DNA of 47,938 nucleotides from Paenibacillus sp. A3 (GTDB taxonomy: Bacteria > Bacillota > Bacilli > Paenibacillales > NBRC-103111). Positions 23,040-33,556 of the stretch are shown piece after piece. A program made the translations under genes and the position numbers. The notes under the pieces were generated by a model. It ran no database searches. It worked only from the letters and a program-made list of their open reading frames with translations, and was not told the origin of the DNA. The stretch lies in assembly GCF_001399685.1 (NCBI RefSeq), contig NZ_JTHN01000072.1, positions 1 through 47,938 of the forward strand, given 5' to 3'. The stretch's first letter is position 1. Each line of letters begins with the position of its first letter.

Positions 23040-23060
23040 TTAAAGAAGGAAGTGGTCGTT

Positions 23061-24455
23061 TTGTTTAAAAGGTTATTCTTATCCGTGGTAATTATGTCAG
23101 CTTTGTTGCCTGCAAGCCTCGCATTCGCTGCGGACGAAGCGACACCCGCCCAGCTCCAAGGTGCAATCGATGCGGTATGGGTTATGCTGGCGGCGATTCT
23201 GGTCATCTTCATGCAAGCGGGCTTTGCGCTGCTGGAAGCAGGTTCCACCCGGATGAAAAACGCCGGCCACGTCGCAGGCAAAACCGTATTGACTTTCGGC
23301 CTTTGCGCGATCGCCTTCTGGGCCGTCGGCTTCGGCTTGGCTTTCGGAGACGGCAACAGCTTCTTCGGGACGACCGGCTTCTTCGTTGACGGGACGGAGG
23401 AACAAGCCAAAGCGGCCTTCGGTTCCCTATCCGCGTCGGACGTACCGATCGCCATCAAGTTCCTGTTCCAACTGGCGTTCGCCGGGGTATCGCTTGCGAT
23501 TGCCTGGGGCGGTTTTGCCGAGCGCGGCAAGCTGGCGGTCTACTTCATCTTCGGCACGCTGTTCACGGTCGTTATCTATCCAATCGTAGCTCACTGGGTA
23601 TGGGGCGGCGGTTGGCTCGCGCAAATAGGTATGCAAGATTTTGCCGGCTCCACGGTCGTTCACTTGCAGGGCGCAACGGCTGCGCTTGTCGCAACGCTGC
23701 TGCTTAAGCCGCGGATCGGCAAGTATAATAAGGATAAAACGCCGAATTTGATTCCCGGGCACAACCAAGTTCTCTCGGTTCTCGGCGTAATCATTCTCTG
23801 GATCGGCTGGTTCGGCTTCAACCCGGGCTCGACGCTGAGCGCGATGAACGACGGCTTCTTCGGCTACATCGCCTTGACGACGAATCTTGCGGCAGCGGCA
23901 GGTGCGGTAGCGGCTATGATCGTGTCCTGGATGTATTTCGGCAAGGCCGATATTCCGAGCATGCTGAACGGCGTGTTGGCCGCCCTAGTGGCGATTACCG
24001 CAGCTTGCGCTTTCGTTACTCCGCGCGACGCTGTCATTATCGGGGCGATCTCCGGTATCCTGACCTTCTTCACGGCGCAATGGTTTGAAAGGGCGGGCGT
24101 CGACGACCCGATCTACGCCTTCTCCGTTCATGGGATCGCGGGCATTTGGGGTACGTTGTCGACCGGACTTTTTGCAACGCCGGAGCTGGCCGCAAAAGTT
24201 GGCGTGGGGAAAGCCGGTTTGTTCTACGGCGGCGGCTTGGAGCAGCTTGGCGTGCAAGCGCTTGGCATTTTCGGCGCCTTCCTGTTCGTCCTGATTCTGT
24301 CGTTCGTTATTTTGTACCTGATCAAGGTTACGATCGGCCTTCGGGTAACGGAAGAAGAAGAAATCGTCGGTCTGGATTTATCCGAGCACGGGACTTACGG
24401 GTATCCTGAGCAAATGAAGAAGGCGGCGCATGGCAGCGCAGCTACCACGGTATAG
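23061..24455 (+). CDS. amt: Ammonium transporter Amt
   Basis: A 464-aa membrane channel for NH4+/NH3 uptake. A cleavable signal peptide (to about AFA-AD, residue 24) precedes eleven membrane helices. Diagnostic segments are FMQAGFALLEAGSTRMKN, the first pore His in STVVHLQGA, and the second in YAFSVHGIAGIWGT. A cytoplasmic tail of about 40 residues follows, where PII usually binds. TTG 23061 is preferred over GTG 23052, because AAGGAAG (23046-23052) would overlap the latter. It leads the operon amt-DUF294-exonuclease. Control by GlnR/TnrA is predicted from the box at 23023-23039. Confidence 0.95.
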   Translation: MFKRLFLSVVIMSALLPASLAFAADEATPAQLQGAIDAVWVMLAAILVIFMQAGFALLEAGSTRMKNAGHVAGKTVLTFGLCAIAFWAVGFGLAFGDGNSFFGTTGFFVDGTEEQAKAAFGSLSASDVPIAIKFLFQLAFAGVSLAIAWGGFAERGKLAVYFIFGTLFTVVIYPIVAHWVWGGGWLAQIGMQDFAGSTVVHLQGATAALVATLLLKPRIGKYNKDKTPNLIPGHNQVLSVLGVIILWIGWFGFNPGSTLSAMNDGFFGYIALTTNLAAAAGAVAAMIVSWMYFGKADIPSMLNGVLAALVAITAACAFVTPRDAVIIGAISGILTFFTAQWFERAGVDDPIYAFSVHGIAGIWGTLSTGLFATPELAAKVGVGKAGLFYGGGLEQLGVQALGIFGAFLFVLILSFVILYLIKVTIGLRVTEEEEIVGLDLSEHGTYGYPEQMKKAAHGSAATTV

Positions 24456-24482
24456 AGTAGAAAAGCTGAAGGGGATGTCGTC

Positions 24483-25562
24483 ATGGACTGTCTCGCACTT
24501 GAAAGGTTTCGAGAGGAAACGTCCCGGGTCCGGAGCTTGCATAAGCTGAGGGCGCTTCGGGATCAAGTTAACGAGGAGTTCGGGCGCCGTCTCCTTTTTG
24601 CCGATGCGCTGGAATGGAACCGGGAGCTCAACGAATGCCACGATGCGTTAATCCGCCGCGTCATTGCGCTGTCCGAGGAGCGTCTGAAGGAAGAACGGGG
24701 GGAAGACGCACCGCTTCCCTATGCGTTCTTGCTGTTCGGCAGCGGAGGGCGGGGGGAGCAGACGTTGTGGAGCGATCAAGACAACGGCTTGATCTACGCG
24801 GACCCTTCATCGGCCGATGAGCGCATGCAAGCGGATTGTTACTTCGCTCAACTGGCGGCACGTATTACGGAAGGCTTGGAAGCGGTCGGGTACCCGCCTT
24901 GCCACGGGCAAGTCATCTGCACCAACGAGCAATGGCGCAAGCCGCTGCAGGATTACCGTCGGATGGTAAATGATTGGATCCAGGAGCCGGACTGGGAGCA
25001 TGTGAGATATTTGCTAATTACAGTCGATGCACGTACGGTGTACGGGGATGAGGCGCTAGGTCGCGCACTTATCGAGGAAATCTACCGGTATACCGCGGCC
25101 GCTCCGGCCATGCTGGAGCATATGCTGCGCAATACGCTGCATCATAAAGTATCGATCGGCGTGTTCGGACAATTGATCAGGGAGCGGTACGGGGAAGATG
25201 CCGGCGGAGTCGATGTGAAGTACGGCGCATACATCCCGATTGTCAACGGAATCCGCTTGTTGGTGGTAGAAGCGGGGATCCGCCGTTCATCAACCGAAGA
25301 GCGAATAAAGTCATTGATCGCAGGCGGGCACATTTCGGAAGAGATCGGCCATGATTGGCTGGAGGCTCTGACGCTGGCATTGAAGCTGCGGTCGATGACT
25401 CCTTTTCAGATCGAGGAAGACCGATATGTGACCCGCGGCAAGCTGGCCGCAGACCAGTTGACGAAAGAACGGGTGACGGAGCTGAAGCAATGTCTTCGCA
25501 TCGGAACGGACTTGCAGAAGTACGTCAAGAAAAGCATTTCTAAGGAGACAAATAAAGGTTAG
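24483..25562 (+). CDS. DUF294 nucleotidyltransferase-like protein
   Basis: A 359-aa cytoplasmic protein. An N-terminal helical region (1-75) is followed by a GlnD-type nucleotidyltransferase core, LLFGSGGRGEQTLWSDQDNGLIY, with GSGGRGEQ (86-93) and metal-binding Asp98 and Asp100. The C-terminal DUF294_C-like helical domain covers about 215-350. This fold in GlnD uridylylates PII; DUF294 proteins usually carry CBS domains, which this one lacks. It lies 27 bp after amt and 11 bp before the exonuclease, so co-expression under nitrogen control is likely. A role in modifying Amt or another nitrogen protein is inference; no glnK/glnB is in view. ATG 24483 has AAGGGG upstream. Confidence 0.88.
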   Translation: MDCLALERFREETSRVRSLHKLRALRDQVNEEFGRRLLFADALEWNRELNECHDALIRRVIALSEERLKEERGEDAPLPYAFLLFGSGGRGEQTLWSDQDNGLIYADPSSADERMQADCYFAQLAARITEGLEAVGYPPCHGQVICTNEQWRKPLQDYRRMVNDWIQEPDWEHVRYLLITVDARTVYGDEALGRALIEEIYRYTAAAPAMLEHMLRNTLHHKVSIGVFGQLIRERYGEDAGGVDVKYGAYIPIVNGIRLLVVEAGIRRSSTEERIKSLIAGGHISEEIGHDWLEALTLALKLRSMTPFQIEEDRYVTRGKLAADQLTKERVTELKQCLRIGTDLQKYVKKSISKETNKG

Positions 25563-25573
25563 GTGATCGGCTT

Positions 25574-26308
25574 ATGAAGGATATGCGGCCGGCCGGCCGG
25601 ATGTGGCATCTGTATAAAATGGGCGGGCTCACTCCGGCGATCACGTCGATGTTCGATGCGCAAAGCGCGCAGCAGATGGCCTTTATCCGCTCCATCATGA
25701 AGGAACAGCGCAAAAACTCGTTGTATGAAATTTCTCTAAGCACGGTGGAACTGGTCGTTTTCGATTTGGAAACGACCGGTTTTTCGCCGTACAACGGGGA
25801 TGAAATTATTTCATTCGGGGCCGTATCCGTCACGGGGACTGAAATAAAGGAAGAGAGCACCTACTACAGCCTGGTCAATCCGAAGAAAAGCATCCCCGGG
25901 GAGATCGAAAAGCTGACGGGGATTACGAGCGAGATGGTAGCGGATGCGCCGGACTTGCTGCATGCGCTGCGCGGATTTTTGGAATTCGTCCGGCAGAAGG
26001 TGCTGGTCGCTCACGGTTCCGGTCACGACAAGCATTTTTTAAATGCGGCGCTCTGGCGGACGTCCAAAGTCAACCTGAACCACCGTCTGCTCGATACGAT
26101 GATGATTGCCAAATGGCTTCATCCGAAGCTGAAAAGATACGATTTGGACACGCTGCTCGACCTGTACGGCATCGAAGTGACGAAGCGCCATCACGCGCTG
26201 GAGGATGCGCGGATGACCGCTCGGTTATGGACCGGGCTCATGCGTGAAATCAAGTCGAAGGACGTGCAGACGTTAGGGGAGTTGTATGCGCATTTGAGCC
26301 ATCATTAA
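25574..26308 (+). CDS. DnaQ-like 3'-5' exonuclease (DEDDh)
   Basis: A 244-aa protein with an N-terminal helical extension (1-55) and an exonuclease fold. ExoI FDLETTG gives Asp64 and Glu66; ExoII AHGSGHDKHFL gives Asp152; ExoIII HHALEDARMTARLW gives His206 and Asp211, so all DEDDh residues are present. It probably degrades DNA or RNA 3' ends. ATG 25574 has AGGTG about nine bases upstream and follows DUF294 by 11 bp. A DUF294-DnaQ pairing is also known beside acetate transporters in Proteobacteria, suggesting a functional link, still unexplained. It is convergent with the JAMM peptidase gene, with a 6-bp gap. Confidence 0.92.
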   Translation: MKDMRPAGRMWHLYKMGGLTPAITSMFDAQSAQQMAFIRSIMKEQRKNSLYEISLSTVELVVFDLETTGFSPYNGDEIISFGAVSVTGTEIKEESTYYSLVNPKKSIPGEIEKLTGITSEMVADAPDLLHALRGFLEFVRQKVLVAHGSGHDKHFLNAALWRTSKVNLNHRLLDTMMIAKWLHPKLKRYDLDTLLDLYGIEVTKRHHALEDARMTARLWTGLMREIKSKDVQTLGELYAHLSHH

Positions 26309-26314
26309 AGCATT

Positions 26315-26755
26315 TCAATCCATAACGATTTCATACAAAATCGCCTCAAGCCTGGAATGCTCCTGCTGCCTTTTCCGAAAGGCAAAGGCATTGACCTCGG
26401 GTAAAGCCGGATTGCGCAGCGAAACAATCCAGTGACTAGGCGTTGTGTGCCAAAAAGTCGCTAGGTCTTGATCCGACGGATAAGGAGCGGTTCGGGGATG
26501 GGAATGAACTATCCCTATCAGTTCTTGCTTTCCGCCGGCAGCGTATAGGGCCCGGACAAGCTCCTGGGGGTGCAGCTCGAAGTTGTGCAGCGGATTTGCC
26601 GAGGCGTTGGCGACCGGCACATAGGTTAAGGCTGCAGGAATGCCTTCTGTAGACCCAAAAAGAAGGCCGCATGCTTCGTGCGGCATCGATTCAATGCAGT
26701 GGCCGATCATTTCGGACCATGCTTGTCGGTCAATTCGAATCTGCAAACGATTCAT
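26315..26755 (-). CDS. JAMM/Mov34 metallopeptidase (M67 family)
   Basis: A 146-aa zinc isopeptidase-like protein. Catalytic Glu27 lies in SMPHEACGLLFG, and the zinc motif HSHPRTAPYPSDQD gives His84, His86, Ser94 and Asp97 (HxHP-x7-S-x2-D). Bacterial relatives act on ubiquitin-fold sulfur carriers in thiamine, molybdopterin or cysteine synthesis; no such carrier gene adjoins, though mobB is 6 kb away. ATG 26755 has only a weak GAAAGG upstream. It is divergent from the AT-rich DinB-superfamily gene. Confidence 0.9.
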   Translation of the reverse strand: MNRLQIRIDRQAWSEMIGHCIESMPHEACGLLFGSTEGIPAALTYVPVANASANPLHNFELHPQELVRALYAAGGKQELIGIVHSHPRTAPYPSDQDLATFWHTTPSHWIVSLRNPALPEVNAFAFRKRQQEHSRLEAILYEIVMD

Positions 26756-26905
26756 CGGAAGAGGCGCCTTTCGTTATCTTTTGCGCCATTATACTACATT
26801 TGCCCGTTTTCCCGCTCGCTGGAAAATTTATGAATATATATAGTACCAAGTAATAGAACTTTGTTATAATAAATGATGGATACTTGGAACTGAAAGGAGA
26901 ATAGT

Positions 26906-27412
26906 GTGGATAAATTTGAAGAGAATTTAATTAAAACCAGAGAGCAGTTGTTAAATGAGATTTCTTCTCTAAGTTTTGATGAATTCAATCGACGATTTGA
27001 GATGAATAAATGGAGTATAGCTCAGGTTTGTCATCATTTGGTTATTTCGGAAAGTTTGATGGCAAAAGCAATTATGTTTGGGCTTGATCAAAAGAACCAA
27101 AAGAATCCAACCAAAACAGAACACATACCGATTCGCTTTGTATCAGACAGGTCCAATAAGATTCAAGCGCCTAAGATTACAGAACCAAGTTCCGAACCTT
27201 TTCAAGTTCTGCAAATCGTTCAACTATTAAGCGACTCAAGAAATAAATTGATGGATGTTTTTAGCAAGATAGATGACAAGTCCATTTTGAAGGCAATAGT
27301 AGTAAATCATTCCGTTTTTGGTGACTTGCCATTAGATCAATGGGTTGAACTATTGTATTTACACGAGCAACGGCATATAGAGCAAATTAAAGATCTGAAA
27401 GCGCTGTGTTAA
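26906..27412 (+). CDS. DinB-superfamily protein (putative metal-dependent hydrolase/transferase)
   Basis: A 168-aa four-helix-bundle protein of the DinB/DUF664-like superfamily (not DNA polymerase IV). Candidate metal ligands are His in VCHHLVISES (about 43) and the pair in LYLHEQRHIEQIKDL (about 153-157). Relatives include thiol-linked transferases such as the bacillithiol transferase group. The start is GTG 26906 with GAAAGGAGA upstream. It is clearly richer in A+T than its neighbours (Lys, Asn, Ile codons ending in A/T), which suggests recent acquisition. It is monocistronic. Confidence 0.85.
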   Translation: MDKFEENLIKTREQLLNEISSLSFDEFNRRFEMNKWSIAQVCHHLVISESLMAKAIMFGLDQKNQKNPTKTEHIPIRFVSDRSNKIQAPKITEPSSEPFQVLQIVQLLSDSRNKLMDVFSKIDDKSILKAIVVNHSVFGDLPLDQWVELLYLHEQRHIEQIKDLKALC

Positions 27413-27454
27413 GGGAACGATGGTTGAGACAATTTTAAACAACTTTATTTCTAA

Positions 27455-27477
27455 CCCGGTCTGTAACTCAGACCGGG
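27455..27477. terminator. Hairpin between DinB-superfamily and MFS genes
   Basis: CCCGGTCT (27455-27462) pairs with AGACCGGG (27470-27477), followed by CTTACT. The T-run is weak, but it lies between convergent genes. Confidence 0.5.
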
Positions 27478-27486
27478 CTTACTGCA

Positions 27487-28803
27487 TTACCCTCCGATCT
27501 TCCCTTGCGGTTTGACGAAGAAAAAGGCAAGGATTAACGTCAGAAACGACAAAGACGTAACGGTAACGAATACAGTTTGATGCGACTTGTCCATCATCCA
27601 GCCGAACAGCGGAGGGCCGAAGGCGACGCCCAGAAAACGCAGGCTGCTGTATAACGACGTGATCATGCCCCGCTGTTCCCGTTCGACGGAGCCGGTAATC
27701 ATCGTGTTTAAGCAGGGCAGAAGCATGCCGGTCCCAATACTGCTCAGAGTCAGCAGGCCGATAAATACATAAATGCTTTTGTTGTAGAACAAAATGCATA
27801 AACCGAGCGACACCGTCATGAGAACAAGGCCGATATTGATGAGCCAGCGCATCAGGGTGCCGTTTTTTTTGATGAGCGAGCCGGTCGTATAGGAAGTGAC
27901 CACCATGCCGAGGAGCGGAATGGCGAGGACGAGCCCTTTCATCACCCCGTCGATATGATAAGGGGCGACCTCCAGAATATCCGATAAATAAAATAGGACG
28001 CCGAACAAGACGAACAACGCCATGGAGCCCGCAAAAAACGACGTGATCAGCCAGCGCCCCTTCTGCTTCAAAATGGCGCCGATATTCCGCAGGTACTCGC
28101 CGAGCTTGGGCGGGGCTTGCTCCTTTTTAGGCTCCTTCAACAGAAACATGACGGCCAGCAACGATAACAGACAAAAGAACGGAAAAGCGAAAAAAGCGGC
28201 ATACCAGACGATTAGCGCAAGCAGAGAGCCGAGAATCGGACTGACCACTTTGCCGGTACCGTTCGAAGCTTCCGTCAACCCCAGAGCTTTGCTCTCCATC
28301 CCTTCTTTGTACAGATCCCCGGCCAGCGCCATGGCAATAGGAGCGGTCCCCGCTGCGCCCATCCCTTGAACCGCCCGTGCAATGATGATCACGGTATAAG
28401 AATTCCAAAGGGCGCCTAAGCCCGCCAAAATTCCTGCCCCTCCATAAATGATCAACGAAGGAATCATAATCGCTTTGCGGGAAAAACGGTCTGACAAGTA
28501 CCCGGCGATCGGGATCACGAGGCCTGCGGTGACGGAAAACAACGTGATCACCAAGCTGCTCTGGAATTGGGAAATACCGAGGCGCTCCTGCATATCGGGC
28601 AAAATGGGAACAAGCATCGAATTGCCGAGTACCAGTACCAGCGGTACGCTGGCGATAGCGATAAACTCCCAGACGACCCCTTTTCCGCCCTTGTCTGCTG
28701 CTCTCGGGCTGTCGCTGCCGGTGGCTTGCTTATCTTTTGAGGCCGAGTCATCGATATCGCTTTCGAACGTGATCCGCAGCTTTTTCGTTTTTGCTTTCTC
28801 CAT
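27487..28803 (-). CDS. MFS drug exporter-like transporter
   Basis: A 438-aa transporter with a charged 45-residue cytoplasmic start and twelve predicted helices. The drug:H+ antiporter signatures are present: motif A GYLSDRFSRKAIM after helix 2, and GTGKVVSPILGSLL resembling antiporter motif C in helix 5. The substrate is unknown; the ACDE-like multidrug group is the closest recalled. ATG 28803 (MEKAKTKK) has GCGGAGGTTG about ten bases upstream; the longer frame from 28869 lacks a site. It is divergent from the ResA-like gene. Confidence 0.88.
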   Translation of the reverse strand: MEKAKTKKLRITFESDIDDSASKDKQATGSDSPRAADKGGKGVVWEFIAIASVPLVLVLGNSMLVPILPDMQERLGISQFQSSLVITLFSVTAGLVIPIAGYLSDRFSRKAIMIPSLIIYGGAGILAGLGALWNSYTVIIIARAVQGMGAAGTAPIAMALAGDLYKEGMESKALGLTEASNGTGKVVSPILGSLLALIVWYAAFFAFPFFCLLSLLAVMFLLKEPKKEQAPPKLGEYLRNIGAILKQKGRWLITSFFAGSMALFVLFGVLFYLSDILEVAPYHIDGVMKGLVLAIPLLGMVVTSYTTGSLIKKNGTLMRWLINIGLVLMTVSLGLCILFYNKSIYVFIGLLTLSSIGTGMLLPCLNTMITGSVEREQRGMITSLYSSLRFLGVAFGPPLFGWMMDKSHQTVFVTVTSLSFLTLILAFFFVKPQGKIGG

Positions 28804-28974
28804 ACGATATTCAACCTCCGCTAATAACCAAATCGTAAAGTTAATGTGCCCTTCCATGGAAGGCGCCATGCTTCCCGGCTTTATCCAGCGGAGCGTGATC
28901 GGCTAGTAACGTTTTCCGGCAAATGGGGAATACTGTAACCGTAAGCAAGCCGGAGTATAGACAGGAGAGAGACG

Positions 28975-29511
28975 ATGAAGCGAAACTTGCTGATATTCGG
29001 ATTTGCATTGGCTTTGGCGGGGCTGGCTGTATTTCAGAATGACCGGATCGAGCGGAAGACATCGGTCTCGGCCGCGGGCCGGCCGGAATTAAAAGTGGAA
29101 TCGCCGGTGCCTGCGTTTACTCTGAAGGGACTGGATGGGGGAGAATATCAGGTCGGCGGGGTCCGGGACAAGCCGCTGATGGTGAATTTCTGGGCTTCGT
29201 GGTGCGGACCGTGCCGAGAAGAAGCGCCTGCCTTAAAACAGGTATACGACCGATACAAAGGACAGTTCGATCTTTATGCGGTCAACGTGACCAGAGGGGA
29301 TGAGCTGGAGGCGGTCCGGCGCTTCGTCAACCAGGCGCAATTTTCATTCCCGGTGCTATTGGATACGAGCGGAGAGGCGGCTGACGCTTACCGGCTGTTA
29401 TTCGTCCCGACAAGCTTCCTGATTGACCGGCAAGGGCGCTTGAAGGAAGTTATTCATGTGCTGCCTCCTGACCAATTGGAGGACAAAATCAAACGGCTGA
29501 TCGCAAGCTGA
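28975..29511 (+). CDS. Membrane-anchored thioredoxin-like protein, ResA/TlpA type
   Basis: A 178-aa extracytoplasmic thiol-disulfide oxidoreductase with one N-terminal membrane anchor (5-21). The AlkHP/Redoxin domain starts VPAFTLKGLDGGEY, with active site WCGPC (Cys77, Cys80) in VNFWASWCGPCREE, and the cis-Pro loop FVPTSFLIDRQG. ResA-type proteins reduce cytochrome c apoproteins or other exported thiols. No cytochrome c gene is adjacent, so the partner is unknown. ATG 28975 has CAGGAGAGA upstream. A strong terminator follows. Confidence 0.92.
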   Translation: MKRNLLIFGFALALAGLAVFQNDRIERKTSVSAAGRPELKVESPVPAFTLKGLDGGEYQVGGVRDKPLMVNFWASWCGPCREEAPALKQVYDRYKGQFDLYAVNVTRGDELEAVRRFVNQAQFSFPVLLDTSGEAADAYRLLFVPTSFLIDRQGRLKEVIHVLPPDQLEDKIKRLIAS

Positions 29512-29546
29512 ATTTGGCATCCGCACTGTTGGCATCCGTTACATCA

Positions 29547-29589
29547 AAACAAGCCGCAATGTCTCCGGCCGGAGGATTGCGGCTTGTTT
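29547..29589. terminator. Terminator between ResA-like gene and cimA
   Basis: AAACAAGCCGCAAT (29547-29560) pairs with ATTGCGGCTTGTTT (29576-29589), a 14-bp perfect outer stem with an inner GTCTCCGGCCGGAGG extension. The A- and T-rich ends suit both convergent genes. Confidence 0.88.
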
Positions 29590-29601
29590 GCCATCATTAT
29601 T

Positions 29602-31221
29602 TTAGTGATTTACGAGCCCGAGGCGCTCCCGGTTTTCTTCCGGTTTGTCGGCCACCCGGGTCATGCCGAGCAGCGCATACCGGATACTGTCGACAAGGGC
29701 GTGCCAGCTCGCTTCGATAATATTTTCCGATACGCCGACGGTGCTCCACGTGCTGTTGAAATCGGTCGATTCGATCAGCACGCGAACTTTCGCTGCCGTG
29801 GTGTCCTTCTCGTCCAAGACGCGCACTTTGTAATCGGACAAATGCATGTTGTTGATATCCGGATAGTATTCGACCAGACATTTGCGCAAGGCATTGTCCA
29901 GCGCGTTTACGGGACCGTTGCCTTCGGCGGCGTTGTAGATCGTTTTGCCGTGTACGTTCACCTTGACGATCGCTTCGGAAAGCACCGGCTGATCGGCCGA
30001 TTTGGCCACCATAATTTTAAACGAATCGAGCGTGAACACTTCCTCCAGCTTGCCGTAGGCGTCCCGGATCAGAAGCTCCAGCGTGGCGTCCGCACCTTCG
30101 AACTGATAGCCCTGATGCTCCATCTCTTTGATTTGTTCGATGAGCTGCTTGGTCTGCTGATTGTTCGTATCGAAGTCCAAGCCCAGCTCCTGAGTTTTGA
30201 AGACAAGGTTACTTTGTCCGGCAAGCTCCGAAACGAGCACGCGCTGCTTGTTGCCGACCAGCTCGGGCTTGATATGCTCGTACGTGCTGGAATCGCGCAA
30301 AATCGCCGAGACGTGAATTCCGCCTTTGTGCGCGAAGGCCGCAGAACCGACGTAAGGCTGGTTAACCGGCATATGCATGTTGGCGATTTCGCTGACATAG
30401 CGCGCCACGGTGGACAGGCTGGCCAATTGCTCCGCGCCGATCACATCGTACTTCAGCTTTAATTGCAAATTCGGAATGACCGATACGAGGTTGGCATTGC
30501 CGCACCGTTCTCCGTAGCCGTTGATCGTGCCCTGTACTTGCCGGGCTCCGGCCATGACGGCGGCCAGGCTGTTCGCTACGCCGAGCTCGCAATCGTTGTG
30601 TGCGTGAATGCCGATCGGACAGGATATCGAGGACGTTACTTTGGTCACGATGGCCGAAATTTCGTGAGGCAGCGTGCCTCCGTTCGTGTCGCACAGCGCA
30701 ATCCAGTCGGCACCGGCTTCCTCGGCCTTCTTAATCGTCGCGAGAGCGTATTCCGGGTTGCTCTTGTAGCCGTCGAAGAAGTGCTCCGCATCGTAAATGA
30801 CTTCCAGCCCGTTTTTCTTCAAAAAACGGACCGAATCGTAGATCATTGCCAGATTTTCTTCCAGCGTCGTCTGGATGGCCGTGTGCACTTGGAAATCCCA
30901 CGATTTGCCAAAGATCGCTGCGGCCTGAACGCCGACTTCAAGAATCCGGTTCAGGTTAGGGTCGTTTTCCGCCAACGTCTCTTTGCGTCGCGTACTGCCG
31001 AAAGCCGTAATTTTCGCATGGGACAATTTCAATTCCTTCACACGCATGAAAAACTCAATATCCTTGTTATTGCTGCCGGGCCAACCGCCTTCAATATAAG
31101 AAACGCCCAGCGCGTCCAGCTTTTGGGCGATTTTGAGTTTGTCTTCGACGGAGAGGCTGACGCCTTCGCCCTGAGTACCGTCTCGAAGCGTAGTATCGAA
31201 AATTTTAACCGTGCCCGCCAT
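29602..31221 (-). CDS. cimA: (R)-citramalate synthase
   Basis: A 539-aa enzyme that joins pyruvate and acetyl-CoA into citramalate, the entry to threonine-independent isoleucine synthesis. The HMGL-like barrel starts [19 protein letters not shown]; further hallmarks are [13 protein letters not shown], the metal site [25 protein letters not shown] and [13 protein letters not shown]. The C-terminal LeuA-type regulatory domain (about 390-520) explains feedback control. These features and the length mark the CimA branch rather than LeuA or homocitrate synthase. ATG 31221 has AGGAGG upstream. It is monocistronic, divergent from dinB, with no T-box leader seen. Confidence 0.94.
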   Translation of the reverse strand: MAGTVKIFDTTLRDGTQGEGVSLSVEDKLKIAQKLDALGVSYIEGGWPGSNNKDIEFFMRVKELKLSHAKITAFGSTRRKETLAENDPNLNRILEVGVQAAAIFGKSWDFQVHTAIQTTLEENLAMIYDSVRFLKKNGLEVIYDAEHFFDGYKSNPEYALATIKKAEEAGADWIALCDTNGGTLPHEISAIVTKVTSSISCPIGIHAHNDCELGVANSLAAVMAGARQVQGTINGYGERCGNANLVSVIPNLQLKLKYDVIGAEQLASLSTVARYVSEIANMHMPVNQPYVGSAAFAHKGGIHVSAILRDSSTYEHIKPELVGNKQRVLVSELAGQSNLVFKTQELGLDFDTNNQQTKQLIEQIKEMEHQGYQFEGADATLELLIRDAYGKLEEVFTLDSFKIMVAKSADQPVLSEAIVKVNVHGKTIYNAAEGNGPVNALDNALRKCLVEYYPDINNMHLSDYKVRVLDEKDTTAAKVRVLIESTDFNSTWSTVGVSENIIEASWHALVDSIRYALLGMTRVADKPEENRERLGLVNH

Positions 31222-31386
31222 AATGATCCTCCTGTTTCTTTTAACATTTTATTGCGCTAAAGTATAATTTATAATTATAGCACAATCTACCGGCCAAAGG
31301 GTATTGCCAATCCTAAAATAACGCTGGCTTGACCCCGATGCTGCGGGCGAATTATGCTGTAAGTAAGAGGACGGGAGGCGGATGCC

Positions 31387-32690
31387 ATGGTTGAGACAAA
31401 TGGGAGTGCCAACGGCTATCCCGTGAACGGCAGAGTGATTCTCCACATCGATATGAACGCGTTCTATTGCTCGGTGCATGAAGCGGTAGAACCCGAAAAA
31501 TATAAAGACAAGCCCATTGCGGTAGCCGGAAGCGTAGAGCTGCGCAAGGGCATTATCGTGACTTGCTCCTATAAGGCGAGGGCGCGCGGAGTGAAGACGG
31601 GGATGCTGGTGCGGGAAGCCGACAAGCTTTGCCCCGGTTTAATTTTGATTCGCCCCGATTTTGACCTGTACAGGCAGTTTTCCAGACGGTTTATGAAGAT
31701 TGCATACGAATATTCGCCGCTTGTCGAAGCGGTGTCGATAGACGAATGCTACGTCGATATTACCGGTTCCAAGATGTTCGGAACCCCGCTCGAAATCGCC
31801 GAAACGATTCAAAAGCGGATCCGCGATGAGCTTCTTCTGCCTTGTTCGATCGGCGTCGCCCCGAACAAGCTGCTGGCCAAAATGGCTTCGGATATGAAAA
31901 AGCCCAACGGCATCTCGGTGCTTCGCAAACGGGACGTGCCGTCCGTGCTGTGGCCGCATCCGTGCGCCAACTTGTTCGGCATCGGCAAGAAGACCGCCGA
32001 AAAGCTGAAGCGGCTGCAAATCCATACGCTCGGCCAGTTGGCCAATGCCGACGAGCGGCTGTTAAGCGACCGGTTCGGCGTGCTCGGTCCGGCTTTGAAG
32101 CGGGCCGCCAACGGCGAAGACAATTCGCCGGTTAATCCGGATAAAGAACAAAGCAAATCGATCGGTCATGCGACGACCTTGCCGGTGAATTATACGGACC
32201 GGGCCGACATCCACCGGGTATTTCTGAATTTGTCCGACCAAGTCGGGCGGCGGCTGCGCCGGCAGGGCTTGGTCGCGGAAACGGTACAGATCTCGATACG
32301 CGATCCCGATATGAAGACGATCACGCGTGCCTCGAAGCTGCCCGAGCCTTCGGAAAGCGCGGACGACTTCTACCGGGTAGCCTGCCAATTGTTCGACGCG
32401 CATTGGAAAGAAGGGCTCCCGGTGCGATTGCTCGGCGTGACGCTGCAGAATCTGACAGCCAAGCAAGAGCTTGCCGTACAGCTCGACTTGTTCAGTTATC
32501 AGAAGCAGCCAGAAAAGGAAAAGCTGAACCAGGCGATGGACGCGCTCCGCGACAAGTACGGCGAAGGCGTGATTTTGACTGCGGGGATGCTTGGCGACGA
32601 TCCTTCCACGCTCATCCGCAACACCAAGAGGCGCGGCACGTCGCTGCAAATGGATCATCTCCGGTTAAAGGGATTGGAGGAGGACGAGTA

Positions 32691-32694
<4 letters not shown>
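31387..32694 (+). CDS. dinB: DNA polymerase IV (Y family)
   Basis: A 435-aa translesion polymerase. The palm motifs are VILHIDMNAFYCSVHEA (first catalytic Asp) and EAVSIDECYVDIT (second Asp-Glu pair). The helix-hairpin-helix is NLFGIGKKTAEKL, followed by the little-finger domain and a beta-clamp-binding peptide QLDLF (about 369). The short N-terminal extension VETNGSANGYPVNG is not conserved in the family. ATG 31387 has GGGAGGCGG upstream. The stop overlaps the TTG start of mobB by four bases, showing translational coupling; no LexA box was recognised upstream. Confidence 0.94.
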
Positions 32695-33529
<835 letters not shown>

Positions 33530-33556
33530 TACTCCGAATGCCTATAGCTTCATAGC

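Noticed and set aside
29584-31260. Two long plus-strand frames (292 and 265 aa) opposite cimA
   Set aside because: They mirror cimA third-position bias and have no recognised motifs.
31222-31386. Possible T-box or attenuator before cimA
   Set aside because: No T-box sequence, specifier stem or terminator/antiterminator pair could be found in the 165-bp gap.
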